Assembly: GCA_963995505.1 (NCBI GenBank)
Contig: OZ023198.1
Location: 10,531,141 to 10,595,140 of the forward strand
DNA: 64,000 nucleotides
Source: Hypericum androsaemum
Lineage: Eukaryota; Streptophyta; Magnoliopsida; Malpighiales; Hypericaceae
Direction of reading: 5' to 3'
Shown piece by piece: positions 23,429-36,405 of the stretch. The first letter of the stretch is position 1, and each line of letters starts with the position of its first letter. The notes under the pieces are model-generated. The model saw only the letters and a list, made by a program, of their open reading frames with translations, did not search any database and was not told the origin of the DNA. The position numbers and the translations under genes are program-made.

Positions 23429-24869
23429 ATTAAATTTGATGTCTACCATGCATTTTAACAGAAAAAGGTTAACAGTTTTCATTTAAATTATATGTTTGGG
23501 GAAGTTTGTTTTTATCTTTTTCAATAAGATAATTCGAAATTTTTAGTCAAATCTGGATTAAAATTATATTTTATCACGTGAAGAAACACACTCAGAGAGA
23601 GGATAAAAAACAACAGAAAATAGACACACATCACCTCTAACATATTTACTCATGAAATACAAAGTTTGCGTAATAAAGTCAAAATTAATACACTTAAATA
23701 TTAGCACTCGCATGAATATTGCATCACAAGATGGCGATGGCAGGTTACAAAGTCAACGATATACTTATCCAAGATGCGCAAATATATTAGGAACTCATAT
23801 ATATGATGGTAACGTCTTTGTAGTCGTCCCACCTTTGTAGAATGCACTCGGTCGTCTATAACTTTAACTCGATGTAAACTTAATAAAGAATGCTCTTTCA
23901 TTATTATCGGTGCAATAAGTGTTTAGATAATATGTGATTTCGGAAAATGTAAGATTTAATACAACATAGCACTACCAAGCGTGGTACAATGTAACTAATA
24001 AAAATTCAATCAAAAGCTAAGAGAGCGAAAATTGAAATTTGTAAGGATCCGAATGCAACAACAAACAAGAGAATACTATAAATTTTCCTCTTGGTCCTCA
24101 CAAGTATAGTTGTAGATAGACAATAACAACGTTAGGTTTTGGGTTTTGTGGGGAATTATGTAACTAGCCGGGTGTATTACGGGGTAGAACTGAATTTAGC
24201 GATATTAACGTCAAGGTATGATTTCACCATACCGAGATAATCTCTCTAAGATAGTTTTTTCCACTGAATTTTACTGCAATGGGGTTTTAACGAGACCGGC
24301 ATTAACAACCTCGAATTTAGGATGTAAATATTGCCGTTTATAAAAATTTACATACCAAAAAAAAGATAATAACAATAATTCACTTCTAAAAAATTTAAAT
24401 AGTAGAAAATCATAAATCATATAAAAGCAAACTTATAACCATAGATTTACCTTACATAAAAAGTAAAAGGATAACTAGTGTAGTTTGCAAGACTGGTTGA
24501 ATTTTTTTATAAGTTAAATTTTATTGAAATAATATTTACGTCGGAAGAAGAACCCGTCATCTCGCGACCGACGGCCTCTTCAAAACCCTGATGCGACAAG
24601 ACTTCTAGATTGATCTTCACAATCAAATAAACTTCTTGATGTAGCTAGTGACTACTCGAGCCAAATTTTTTTTAAAAAAACTACCGGATATCCAGATATC
24701 TACTGGGCCGATTAATCCAAGTTCAAGTCGGGTAAAACTTGAGGATTGCATGGTGCATTTATTTGACGTAGAGAGGAGCAAGCAGGTGGCAAGCATGGTC
24801 ATACAATAAGTCCAAACCCTTTGTTAATAACCAAAGAAAAAAAACAGCTGATATCGGCTGGTGATGGGT

Positions 24870-25180
24870 GTGTAGGTGACAAGTTTTTTTCTTCCTATCT
24901 GGGATTCTCTTTCAATTCATTTTTTGCATTTTCTGACAGGTTTTCTTGCTATTTTTCCATGGCTTGAAATTGAGCAAGCATTAACTAGAGGACATTCAGG
25001 CCACCAACAACAGCAAAACACTGTTTGGTTCTGCAAAAATCTTTTGTAACCGGTACAAGATATCATCAATTCATCATCCCTATCTGATCCTTGCGTTTCC
25101 GGGACCATATGGTATGCGCTGCTATACAACTAAAAGACGACTACCAGATTCAGAGTCGAGTACTATCATATTTTATAACT
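24870..25180. other. Unusually conserved non-genic block, copy B
   Basis: Partner of 9480-9780. The minus-strand frame 25129-24917 matches the copy A frame for about 67 residues. It diverges at the C-terminus because one T is missing from the TTGCATTTTTCTG tract. Confidence 0.5.
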
Positions 25181-25964
25181 CGAAGGTTGTTACCAAATTC
25201 AGAGTCGAGTACTATACGAATAGTATTGGATAAAATAACAAACAAAGATGGTTTTAACTTCCATTCGCATGAAGGTCGTTGAGCAACTGTCAGCATTACC
25301 TCCACATTTTTGTTTATTTTAGTCTTATATATTCTATCTTGATTTGGATTATGGCATGTGTTATCTACATGCAGTTCCAGGGGTAACTTGTTCTTGAGTC
25401 ATGTTGCCTACGGTTGGAGAAAATTTTAGTGCAGCCATATGATGTTTTGGAAAATTTTGTATGCAGTCAGCCTCCTTCTGCCTTAGGACTTGAGGTCGAT
25501 CTCCGTCAGGCCCGAGGAAACCTTTGCACGTCTACATTGATATTAGAATATGTAACAACCTATTATCTTAAATTTTAACATAGATATGCTAATGTGTATC
25601 ACAACAGATAGGATTAATCCTACAGTCTTGTCATTAATTGACCCATGTTTTATGACAGTTGAAACAAAGTTAATTCCGTAAAAAATTAGTTTAATGAGCT
25701 TCGTTTAATCGTTGAGAGTCTTTTGATTGTACATATGTTGTTGGGCTAATTTATAAAGATAGAAAATTCATCAATCTATTTTCTTTAAAAAAATCGTTAA
25801 AATTCAAATATGAATATTATGAGAATAATACACCAAATTTTGTGGTAATTCAATTAGACTCAATTGCACTCCTCAAAAAATTAGGTTTATCTAGGTGCAT
25901 TACGGACTTAGAGCTACATATTTATTCCAATACGGAAAACTGAAAAGTAGATATTGGATTTTGA

Positions 25965-26140
25965 TTTTGATTTTAACTCTTATAAACAAGGTCGAGCACT
26001 GTCGGGGTCCATTTAGGAGACTACTCTCTCAATAATTTTTTTACATTAATAAGGTATGAACCCAAGACCTTAACTAAATACAACTCATTCACCACTTAAC
26101 CAATTGACATTCTTATTTTGGGTTTTTTTAGGATCTTGTT
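25965..26140 (-). mobile_element. tRNA-derived SINE-like insertion
   Basis: Absent from copy A (about 10545). On the minus strand it reads GTTAAGTGGTGAATGAG (A-box-like), then GGTCTTGGGTTCATACC (B-box-like, GGTTCANNCC). This is the spacing of a RNA polymerase III promoter in tRNA-derived SINEs. Ends and TSD could not be fixed by eye. Confidence 0.5.
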
Positions 26141-27188
26141 TTGGTTTTGGTATTAGCATTTAACTTGGTAGGTCTTTATACTGTGAAGTGGATATGTACG
26201 TTTTAAACATGTCCCTACTACGCCAGCAAACTGTTACTCGTACAAATTTATGGCATACGTTTTCCCATTTCGCAAGTTAAAAAAAGCAAAAAAACTTTTT
26301 CCTTCAAGAAGAACCAAACAGAGATCGTATTATATTGAAGCTTTTACACGTTATTAATTTCAATTCACCATATATGCTAAAACGTAGAGCATATTTCACA
26401 GAAAAAAACGATGTTATTTTCGTCTATAATCTCTGTGCTGACTATAACACTAGTATTGAACAAGTCACGTACGGTCGAGCCTAATTAATTGAAACAGTTA
26501 TTCTAGTAATGTCACATATTTTATTCCAAAAATTTGAACTCAAGAACATCATTTGGTGTCGTGTCGGATACTCTTGTTGGCAGTTATTGTTGTTGTTTAA
26601 AGGTAGAAAACTTATAATTTGTCTATTTTGAACTGTAATGCACAATTACAATGATAAGGATGTTTCATTACAAAAATCTACGCGTAAAATTAAGGTAGGT
26701 TTTGCTTTAAAATAAGTGTGAAAAAAGCTGTGCATGCCCTACTTGTACTAATCAAACCAAATAATTATAATGTCCTCGTAATTATAACGATGATCATCTC
26801 AGTTTCATTAATGTAAATATTATTGACTAAACTCGATCTTGGTTTTTCCAAATTACAAATGTGTAAGTGAAAAGTTACAAATCATTAAAAAAATATTTTT
26901 GGCTGATTAAATTTCTTGAAAAAGAATTCTCTATGTAATTGATGTTCTGGACTATTCAATTATATTAGTAATATTTCAGAATATTGGAGATTTGATCTGA
27001 GATAATTAAGTTTTTTTGAACAATTCAATTTTCTTAATACATTTTTTTTAATAAATGGACCCACACCAAGAAGCGAGTGAGAAAATAAAATACTAGGCTC
27101 AATTACATGTTCTCGTTAAAGAAAATTAATTAATGGAAAGACCAATTAGGTATCCATTGGCCAAGAGGAGGACCCCTTAGAACAAGTT

Positions 27189-27196
27189 TATTTATA
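27189..27196 (+). promoter_or_regulatory. Putative TATA box, copy B small gene
   Basis: TATTTATA, about 240 bp before the ATG at 27435 and conserved in copy A (11578-11585). Confidence 0.45.
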
Positions 27197-27434
27197 GCCA
27201 CCATTTTTCACCAAGAAGCAAGCAACCAAACAAAAGAATTTAAAAAAGAAATTCTCAAACCACCTAGCTATTAGGCAAAATCAATTCCGAATTAAGCCCT
27301 ACTTTTCGCCTGTCTCTTGAATTTCTTCCTCTGTTAATGGTAGTTTTTTGTTACATCCCTCGTCTAATTATTTAGACATTTTTTTCTTTCTCGTGTAAGA
27401 AAATATCTATCAACTAATTAAAAAATACAAGGCA

Positions 27435-27587
27435 ATGGCTAAGGTTGTCTTCGTCTTGCTTATCGCACTCCTTGGAATTTCCATGGTTGCAACCGAGGCA
27501 GCCCAATTTATTGATTTTCGAAACAAACTATATTTGGACCGTTATTTTATTAAACATAGAATTATTTTTAGAAGTTTTGATCCCTAA
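27435..27587 (+). CDS. Signal-peptide exon of an unrecognised small secreted protein (read-through frame)
   Basis: The frame starts MAKVVFVLLIALLGISMVAT and continues EAAQF, a textbook N-terminal signal peptide with likely cleavage near residue 23. Read straight through it is 50 codons, ending at TAA 27585-27587. The true exon probably ends soon after the signal peptide and splices to VIAKxTxYHVD at about 27629. No convincing donor is visible, and the acceptor here is TTGAG instead of the TTGCAG kept in copy A. Only B retains this exon. Many plant secreted peptides share this layout, but no cysteine pattern or family can be named from what is left. Confidence 0.4.
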   Translation: MAKVVFVLLIALLGISMVATEAAQFIDFRNKLYLDRYFIKHRIIFRSFDP

Positions 27588-28199
27588 TTAAGCTGTTCCT
27601 TTTTTTTCCTGTTTCTTGTCCTTGAGGTGATTGCAAAAGAAACCGAGTACCACGTTGATGTAAGAGCTTTTTTTTTTCTTTTGAAATTTTATCTCTATTG
27701 GCTACTGCCATGGTTTCACTATTGTCAAATTGGATGGGTCTTGTTAGAGGTAATATGATCGAGAAGAAATGGTTCACCACGTACTATAGTATGGGAGCGA
27801 AGGAATAGTTACATTGACCAAATTCAATGTCGTCTATTAGTAACCAAACTTTTCTTTTGTATTTAGAGTATAATTATACCCTAGTTTTCATATTCTGTAC
27901 AAAGAAGGGGTTAAACACACTAAAAAAAATCAATTATTCCCTATTGGAACGTGATATCTCAATCTCCAGTCCCAAGTAAAAAAAGAAAGTTACTTCACAA
28001 AAAAGTAAAAAAGAAAGTTAAAAGAAACCATCAACTCCAACTTTGTTATCTTAAAAAAAAACTAACTTTTTCGTTCCACAGTTATTACTACTAAATGTAT
28101 TCCTTGCTTTTAATTCATTTCTCAACTTTTTTATCTTCATTGCATTTGTACCTCATTCTTTTTTTAGGAGAAACGGACCAAATATATTTATAAAAAAAC

Positions 28200-29520
28200 T
28201 TAAGTAAGAAAGTCAGTGAAGATGAGAGCGTCGAGCTCAGTCGGGAGAACTACAAGCCAGTCCCCCGGTAACGTACCCAACCTACAAGTTTTGCTAATCC
28301 AATCAGAAATCAAGTTCTGGGATCTAGAGATGAGAAGTAACCTACAATTTGGTAAATCAACCAGAAAGGACCTAATCCTCAGCACAAGAGGTTCTACATG
28401 TCAAAAGATTAGGGACGAAGGATCATTCACGAAATTGTAGGCTAATAAGCAATCAGTTTTAATCGAGATAGCTCGAGCATGAAAGTTCACCCTGACCAGT
28501 TGCACAGCAAGTTCCAGTGCGAGGAGTTCAGCCTCCAAAGGCGAAGCTGCACACCTCACCAGCGCCTGACCTTCAATAATTCGGCCAAAAGAGTTTCTTG
28601 CAACCACAGCCATCCCAGCAGGAGAAGAAACGTCCTTCCAGGAGGCATCGCAGTTGAGCTTCACAGCATCCGGCAAAGGAGCATCCCATGAAGCAGGAGG
28701 AGGACCTCTGGTGCCAAGGTTCTGCAAACCAAGACCAGTGACCTGCAAAAATTCTGAACAGTAATGAGAGGTAAGGTCTCTAGTTGCAATCGGATCAATA
28801 ATCTCATTTTCAAAGAGGAACTTATTCCTAGCAAGCCAAATATTCTAACAAATGGTCATAGCAAGAGCAATGAGATCAAGATCTCCAGAAGATTGCAGCA
28901 GGTGTACCACAAAGTTCATCCAAACACAAAAAGTAGGATGTAAATCTGGCCTAAATTTAGAACCAAAAGAACTGGCCAGCCAAGTAGCCCTAGCATGAGG
29001 ACATTCAAAGATCAAATGAATGATAGTTTTCTCGGCACTAGCACAAATTTGACAGAGAGAAGAGTGAGATAGGTTTCGCCTAAAAAGGCTGGCAGCGGTA
29101 GGAATAGCATTCTGAATCAGTCTCCAAACAAAGTTCTGTACTTTGGGGGGAACTTTCAGCTTCCAAACTCGCTTCCAAGTACCTGGGTCAAAAGAGGAGT
29201 TGTTAGAGTCAGAGATCATGATATTCAAAGAACGAAAATGGTCATTTTTGAAAACGTGGTACCCTCTTTTGACAGAATACTGGCCATCATTACTAAATTT
29301 CTAAATTAAAGAGTCAGAAGAATTAAGGTTGTTTAGGCAAACATTAGCAATGACCTCAAGTTCTGGAGGAGAGAAAAAATGGTTAATTAAGTCCACCCTC
29401 CAACAGCCAGATGACATAGATATCAGATCAGATACAATTTTAAGGCAATTTTTGTACCTCATTCTCGAAATACAATTTTTAAGCCTAATACATCTCAACT
29501 TAAGTTGTCATCCTATGATT
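28200..29520 (-). pseudogene. 3' part of a non-LTR (LINE-type) reverse transcriptase ORF
   Basis: In minus-strand order: WRVDLINHFFSPPEL (29498-29301), a segment matching the linker before the RT zinc-binding domain; WKLKVPPKVQNFVWRLI followed by CQICASAEKTIIHLIFECPH (29228-28845), the zf-RVT domain with its C-C-H-C pattern; KLNCDASWK then GMAVVARNSFG (28748-28401), an RNase H-like domain; and SDWISKTCRLGTLPGDWL (28385-28200), its C-terminus. At least three frame breaks separate the parts. The RT core is absent, as expected for 5' truncation. A poly(T) run on the + strand near 28158 may mark the tail. It is present only in copy B. Confidence 0.8.
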
Positions 29521-29988
29521 AACATATTTTAATACCATGTTAGAATCTTTATATGTAACCTAAAATTTAAAAATATGTAATTTTTTTTATCAGTATAAAT
29601 AAACGCTCGCAATTAGTAATACGATAATTTCAAAAGCGTTCGACCACTCGTAGAAAAAAAAAGAATTTTACCCATTTGGCCAATTAGCGGCCCTCGGCCT
29701 CGAAAATAAAACGGGCTTTATATTCCTAATTGGTCCGTTAAATACTCTGGGCCCAATTACGTGGTTGGGTACAGAAGCTCGGCCCAACATGGCTTGCGGG
29801 ACTTTTCAACGGCAGCAAATAAGTTTTATAGTATAATAAGATTTGAGTCTTAAATTCCAACTAATTTTTAAATTTTTAAAATTTGAATTTGAAATATCTA
29901 TTTAATTTAGAATAACTGATAATCATTTGCGATATGTCTTGTATTGGTTATTATTCTGAAGATTGCTGAATTTTCCTTGCCTTATTTT

Positions 29989-29993
29989 ATAAC
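29989..29993 (+). repeat. Gypsy target-site duplication, left
   Basis: ATAAC, matched at 38262-38266 and single at 12978-12982 in copy A. Confidence 0.9.
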
Positions 29994-31310
29994 TGTAAGA
30001 ATTGACAAACTAAACTGATTTTTTTTTCTAAGTTTAAAAGAGTAGTTGATATGTCTTAAAAGTCTGGGGAGCAAAGGGCAATTTGTCACAAAACCAAACT
30101 AGGGTAACTTTAGAATTTTTGGCCGGAAAGTCATGTTAAATAGAACTCGTAGGCTGCCCTATTCTATCACCATAGAAACTCACGAAATTCTCTCTTCTGT
30201 GAAGGTGAGGAGGACAATTCAACTCGGAGAGAAGTGCTAGGAGAGGAAGATCCGACCAACGAATCGTCTTCGAGGGGACAGGGATATGTAGGAGAAGAAG
30301 GGTAAGTTATACGCCACCTTCTTTTCTGATAGGGCCCCTTCTTTAAAAAGTAACATGGATCTCATGTAGGGTTTCAGGAGGATCGTTGGAGGGTCTCTCG
30401 TGAAGGTTAGGGATTTAGAAGCAACACCAAGTAAGTGGATTTGGATAACGTCCGCCTCGACTAGGATTATCTGTGTTAATTCTGAGTTAATCACATTTAT
30501 TTTTCTGAATTCTGAGAATAAGGATAAGCTAATCAAGGTATGGTATGCACCAAAATCTGATATGTTGTGATGTGCCTCTGACTTGCGATTCTGGAAAGTT
30601 ATTGTGCAGCGATTTATTCTAAATCCATGATATGTTATAATAAGTCTATCATACGTTTTTGATAAGTCTATGATAAGTCTATGATATGCTCTGATATGTT
30701 CTAACATGCGGGTTTGTTCTCAAGCCTTTTAGACCCCGTAGTTCGTATTCATCTAGATGTGTATGATCAAATGGATGGGGAGCTTAAGAATTAATTGGGC
30801 TCGTGGAGGGAATATACTTTCGTCATTTGGGCCCGTCTCGCAAGAACGAAAGGGGTATTTATCTGTGCCCCACGGAAGACCCCATGGTTCTGCTAGACTC
30901 CGGAGTCGTAATTAAGTTAGTTGGTTAAATTAGTCTGATAAGTGACCCTCGTGGATTTGTGACAAGTTGGACAATGTATCATTATTAATAAATATTATTT
31001 GTTAAGCATCTGTTTTGTTCCACTTACTGAGTTGTATAAACTCATCAGATTGTATGTTATGTATTTTAGATCGGTCAGGAGGGGTTCGGGATCGAGAGTA
31101 GGATCGTAGAAGACTTCCGCATGCATCAGCACGTTTTCTTTCAATAATAAGACATTGATTCGCTAAATTTTCTATTTTTTTTTAAGACAATAGTGAGTTG
31201 TTTCAATTCAATATGATGGATATTTTAAATTTTGATTATCAATAAAGTCTGATGCCGAGCGAGTATTTAATACCTCGGACAATTGTCACGTTTATATTTG
31301 GGGCGTGACA
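29994..31310 (+). repeat. 5' LTR (1317 bp)
   Basis: Starts TGTAAGAATTG and ends TTTGGGGCGTGACA. Contains a TATGTTATAATAAGTCTATC-like internal repeat (30630-30690), where TGATAAGTCTATGAT words recur. ORFs on its minus strand are incidental. Confidence 0.95.
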
Positions 31311-31314
31311 ATAA

Positions 31315-31326
31315 TGGTATCAGAGC
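31315..31326 (+). promoter_or_regulatory. Primer-binding site, initiator tRNA-Met
   Basis: TGGTATCAGAGC four bases after the 5' LTR: the standard plant PBS complementary to the 3' end of initiator tRNA-Met. Confidence 0.95.
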
Positions 31327-32166
31327 ATCTTTTCTGTTTAAATTTTTTTTTTATCATGCATAGCATATTCATGCATTAGATAGCCGTAGATCACTAGGGA
31401 CCGGGTCGTAAAGGTGGGAAGGTTCAGTGTCCGAATTGTATCTTTGTTTCAAAAAAAGAAAAAAACGAAAAGAGAGTGTGTGGTGTGCTGCGCGTGGGGG
31501 TGGGTTGAAAAGGGGGTGAATGGTTTAAAGTAGTAGTAGGATTGAGTTGAAAACAAGTGGTATTGACCCCAAAATTACCTAACTTTCCGAGAGTCATAAC
31601 TTTTGACTTGTTTGTCCGTTTTATTATTATAATATATTTTCGGAAGGAAAATTTCAAGATCTACAAGAGTTATCGCCTTCAGCCATAACTGAAAATCACG
31701 CGCCCTAATTCCAAGCTTTTTAAAAGTTATGAGCGTTTGAAGTTTTTGACACAAAATGTTTGAGCGATTTTGGACGAAATTTTTTTATTTTGCTCCGAAG
31801 TATTGTGTTCTGAGTTAATTAGGGAGTACTGTGAAATGTTCGGATGAGTGTTTGTATCCGGTTGTGATGTTTGGTTGTATCTGGTTGTGATATTTTGGGA
31901 TTCATAGTAGCATGATTATAAGAATGACGAAAATTTAATTGTCTAGAAATAGTGTATGGTAACTCTGATTAAAAAAAAAGGGTATGTCGATTTGGATAGA
32001 ATGTGATTGGACTTGTTATGAATTTAGATTCTACGCATTTATGCCCTAAGATTATAGCGTTCAGATTTTTATACACCTTATTATGTTCTGAGAATATACT
32101 AGTGATAGATGAATAGTATAAGTAGGTATTTAATACGCTAGTGATCACACATCAGGGTACGAAACA

Positions 32167-33420
32167 ATGGCACCAACGACGAGGGCTGGAGCATCCAGGG
32201 GATAAGGGCGGGAGCCAGAGCTGGGGCAAGCTGCAGGTCATGGGGTGAATGCTGATGAGGTTGTCTATAACGCTGTAGAGGTTGACCATGACGCAGTGGA
32301 TGTTGACGAGGCTGAGAGTGTTGACAGTGCTCCTGCCAATGGCCCTGCCGCTCCTGCCAATATACCTGCCGCTCTTGTTTTGAACCTGACTAGGTTAAAT
32401 GTCGAGGGCGCACTCTTGCAGATTTTGACTCTACTGGTTCAGCAATACCAGCATGCAGCAGCAGTTGTGCCATAACCTGCACCACCACCACAACCGCTCG
32501 CTGGGGGTTTTCGAGAATTTCTGAGGGTTCGGCCACCCCCTTTAGAAGATTGGGTGAGCGAGATGGAGAAGGCCTTTGAGATCGCTCATACTCAGCCCAC
32601 CGAGAAGGTGAAGTACACTACTTATGTGCTGACGGGCGACTCCCGTAGATAGTGGAAAACTCAGGAGAGGGTCCGCCAAGATAAGAGGGCAAAGGAAAGG
32701 GCAGATGAAGGGGTGGAAGTGGAGGTGTATGGCTGGGAAGCGTTCTTGAGAGATTTTAGGGGTCACTTTGTTTCGCCAGCTAAGAGAAGAGAAAAGGCAC
32801 GTGAATTTGGTCAGATGGTACAAGGTAATATGACTGTATCCCAGTACGATCAAGAGTTCTCTAGGCTCTTGATCTTCAAGTCGGCTGCTACTTTAGACGA
32901 AGATACTCGGACTAGGAAGTTTGAGGATGGGCTGACAGATGAGATCCGTAAGCTTGTGGTGCCTCACCTTCTACCCACTTACTCAGATGTACTTCAGATG
33001 GCGCTGGTGATCGAATAAGATCTGAATTTACACCAGAGGAGAGAGAGGGAGCCGACCAAGAGAAAGATGGGACAAGAGGCAGGGAATCAATACACTGAAC
33101 CTAGCAAGCGACCTTACATTCCACCTTCTACTAGAAATACAAATGCATGGTGTGGGAGATACAAGCAGGCGGGCCACACTCAGGATCAGTGCAGGTGAAT
33201 AAAGTATTATTTGTATCTATCATAAGGCTTAGATTCTAAATTTGGGAATGCATTAATTTCAAGGTGGATCACGGGAGCTTGCTTTAAGTGCGAAAAGATG
33301 GGACACCAGCTGGCCACCTGCCCAGAGGTACGAGCAAAGCTCCAGTGATCAATTCCAATGCCCACACTGTAACTCCTACAGGAGGAACCCGTCACCAAGA
33401 GCCACTGCACGGGTGTATGC
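32167..33420 (+). pseudogene. gag of the gypsy element (disrupted)
   Basis: ATG at 32167 opens MAPTTRAGASRG and meets TAA at 32203. The same frame resumes through an Ala/Val/Asp-rich linker and the capsid-like region (AKRREKAREFGQM, LTDEIRKLVVPHLLPTYSDV), with stops at 32473, 32650 and 33016. One zinc knuckle near 33150 reads CGRYKQAGHTQDQC, with Tyr replacing the second Cys. A second one near 33282 (CFKCEKMGHQLATC) is intact but in another frame. Encodes the structural Gag of virus-like particles in active relatives; not functional here. Confidence 0.85.
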
Positions 33421-33559
33421 ACTCAACCAAACGGAAGCTGGCCAAAGGGGCGATGTGGCGACAGGTAAAAAAAAAATTTTCCTTAGTAAATTTATTTAGA
33501 CAGGAAGAGCAAAAATAAATTTATTTAAAGTATAGGACCCTATCACCCCATCGCATGTA

Positions 33560-34790
33560 AATTCTTGGTAGCTAATTTTCCTGTAAATATATTATTTAAT
33601 TCTGGAGCAACACATTCATTCATTGTTGAACACTTCGTGAGGAGACACAAACTGCCAAGAAATATATGTGAGGAGGAGATAGAAGTTAAGACCCCGCTGG
33701 GAAAGACCATTATTGTAGATCAATGATGTGATTGCAATATCATTATATGTGGCCAATCACTCATAGGACATTTCTGAATTTTAGGAATGATGGACTTTGA
33801 TGTTATCCTGGGTATGGATTGGCTGGCAAGACAGTACGCTTTTATTGATTGCAGGAGTAAATCAGTGGTCTTCCGGCCACCAGGAAAGGAAGAATTTATA
33901 TATGTGAGCGAGGGGGTTAAACCTCCATTGGGCATAATTTCTGTGCTGGAAGCAAGGAGACTGGTACAAAGTGGTGCAAAGGCGTACCTAGCCATTACAA
34001 TGGACACTCGTAGTGAAACTCCACTGGCGCAGATCCCTGTGGCCCAAGAATTTCTAGATGTAATTCTCGAAGAGGTGCAAGGGGTTCTACCAGATCGTGA
34101 AGTAGAGTTCCAAATTGATCTGATTCCTGGGGCAAGGCCAGTATCCAAGGCACCTTATTGTATGGCCCCAGCGGAGTTAAAGGAGCTGAAAACTCAACTG
34201 GTAGACTTACTGGAAAAGGGATTCATTAGGCCAAGTATTTTACCTTGGGGGGCACCTGTATTATTTGTAAGGAAGAAGGATGGCTCCATGAGGATGTGTA
34301 TCGATTATCGAGAATTAAATAAACTCACTGTCAAGAACCGATACCCCTTGCCGAGAATTGAAGATTTGTTTGACCAACTGAAAGGAGCACAAATATTTTC
34401 CAAAATAGACCTGAGCTTGGGCTATCATCAATTAAAGATTAGAGAGTAAGATGTGCACATGACCGCTTTTCGCACCAGATATGGACATTATGAATTTCTA
34501 GTAATGTCCTTTGGACTGACCAATGCTCTGGCCAAGTTCATGGATTTAATGAATCAAACTTTTAGACCCTACTTGGATAAATATGTAGTGGTGTTTATTG
34601 ACGACATCCTGGTATTTTCGCCAAGTAAAGAGGAGCATGAGGAACATTTGAGGATGGTGTTGCAAATATTACGAAAGGAGCAGTTGTTCGCCAAGCTAAA
34701 GAAGTGTGAGTTTTGGCTCGAGAAAGTTATCTTCCTTGGCCACGTGATATCCAAGGAAGGAGTATCCGTAGACCCAAGCAAGATTTAGAC
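33560..34790 (+). pseudogene. Protease and reverse transcriptase region (disrupted)
   Basis: The retropepsin active site reads FNSGATHSF at 33595-33621: the catalytic Asp codon is AAT (33598-33600). The protease end motif ILGMDWLA follows (33812-33835). RT motifs: [15 protein letters not shown] (about 34276), [10 protein letters not shown] (about 34400), MSFGLTNA (34504) and FIDDILVFS (34597-34623). Both RT catalytic Asp positions are kept, but stops at 33725, 34447 and 34786 break the frame. Confidence 0.9.
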
Positions 34791-34799
34791 TGTGGTGGG

Positions 34800-35374
34800 A
34801 TGGAGACAACCAGGTAATGTATCAGAGGTACGCAGTTTCTTGGGTTTAGCAGGCTATTACCGGCGGTTCGTAGAGGGATTCTCCAGGATAGCAATGCCAT
34901 TAACCAAGTTAACCCAAAAAGGGTGAAGTTCGTATGGAGTGAAGAATGTGAACAAAGCTTTCAAGAACAGAAGAAAAGATTAGTGACTATGTTGTCTATA
35001 GTGATGCTTCAAAAAATGGGTTGGGATGCGTACTGATGTAGGATGATAAGGTGATCGCCTATGCATTAAGACAACCTAGGCCATACGAAAGGAACTACCC
35101 CACTCATGACCTAGAACTAGCAGCAGTAGTTCATTCTCTAAAGGTGTGGAGGCATTATCTCTTTGGGGTACGCTGTGAGATGTACACAGACCACAAAAGC
35201 CTCAAATATATATTCACACAGAAGGAACTAAACATGAGACAGCGAAGATGGCTAGAGCTAATCAAAGATTACGATGTTGGGATACACTATTATCCAGGAA
35301 AGGCTAACGTGGTCGCCGATGCTCTCAGCAGAAAAAATCAAAGCATGGTAGACGCTAGCGGTCTGACTACATAG
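34800..35374 (+). pseudogene. RT thumb and RNase H region (frameshift, internal deletion)
   Basis: [18 protein letters not shown] (34830-34880) is followed by a one-base loss near 34920. A short stretch expected between KKRLVT and VYSDAS (about 35000) is missing. TAG at 35039 interrupts [13 protein letters not shown]. The rest of RNase H is intact, including YTDHKSLKY and [13 protein letters not shown] near its end. Confidence 0.85.
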
Positions 35375-35559
35375 GAGGGACTGATAAGACAATTGAAAGG
35401 ACTGGAGCTGGAGGAAACTGAAGGTTATACTAGCCTGGTAGCAAGTATGGAATTGGAGCCCACCTTAGAACCCAGTTAGGCGAGGGACAACGCAAGGATG
35501 CAACTCTTATTTCCCTCAAGAAACAAGTTGAACAAGGGGAGCTGGAAAATTTTCATATT

Positions 35560-36405
35560 GGATCAGATGATTATATGTATTACCAGAATCAGATATGTGT
35601 CCCAGCAGCTAAGGAATTAAAGAATAAAATGCTAGAAGAAGCACATACTGCTCGCTATGCAGGACACCCAGGAGGGACTAAAATGTACCAAGATCTCAAG
35701 TTAAATTTTTGGTGGTCTGGTGTGAAGAAAGCGATAGCAGATTATGTAGCATGTTGCATGGTGTGTCAATTAGTTAAGGCAGAGCACCAGCGACCAACCG
35801 GCCCCTTACAGCCGTTAGAGATTCCAGAATGGAAGTGGAAAAAGATTACAATAGACTTTATGACTGAATTTTTGAGAAATCTTCAGGGAAAGGATACTGT
35901 GTGGGTAGTGGTAGATCGTCTCACCAAGTCAGCTCATTTCTTGGCATATAAGACAGGTATGTCTATTGAGCAAATGGCAGAACTTTACATAAGAGAGATA
36001 GTGCGACTATATGGGGTTCCAGTGAGTATCACGTCTGATCGCGATACAAGGTTCTTGTCTAAGTTTTGGAGTAGCATACAGAAGGCACTAGGAACCACAT
36101 TACAATTCAATATAGTAGTTCATCCACAGACAAATGGACAATCAGAACGGACGATACAGACCTTGGAAGACTTGCTGAGAGCTTGCGTGTTAGATTTTGG
36201 GGGTAATTGGGAAGGACACCTTCCATTAGTGGAGTTTGCTTATAACAATAGTTTTCAGGCAAGTATAGGAATGACCCCATATGAAACTTTGTACGGTAGA
36301 AAGTGTCGATCATCCATCAATTGGAATGAGATAAGGGAGAAGGAAATTTTGGGTGCTAAAATGTTCAGGGAGTTAACTGAGAAGGTACCCATGATACGAA
36401 GTTGA
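35560..36405 (+). pseudogene. Integrase region
   Basis: An open frame of 276 codons from 35575 to a TGA at 36403. H-H-C-C zinc domain: H in TARYAGHPG, C-x2-C in CCMVCQ. The catalytic triad lies in ITIDFMT, TSDRDTRF and NGQSERTIQ. It is the best preserved pol domain. Confidence 0.9.

Noticed and set aside
23264..23458. 64-codon ORF over the AT microsatellite
   Set aside because: Most of the frame is Ile-Tyr from the (AT)22 repeat; copy A does not maintain it.
30237..30707. 156-codon minus-strand ORF
   Set aside because: It is entirely within the 5' LTR, and the 3' LTR keeps only a fragment of it.
33720..34148. 142-codon minus-strand ORF
   Set aside because: It is antisense to the gypsy protease/RT region with clear plus-strand domains.
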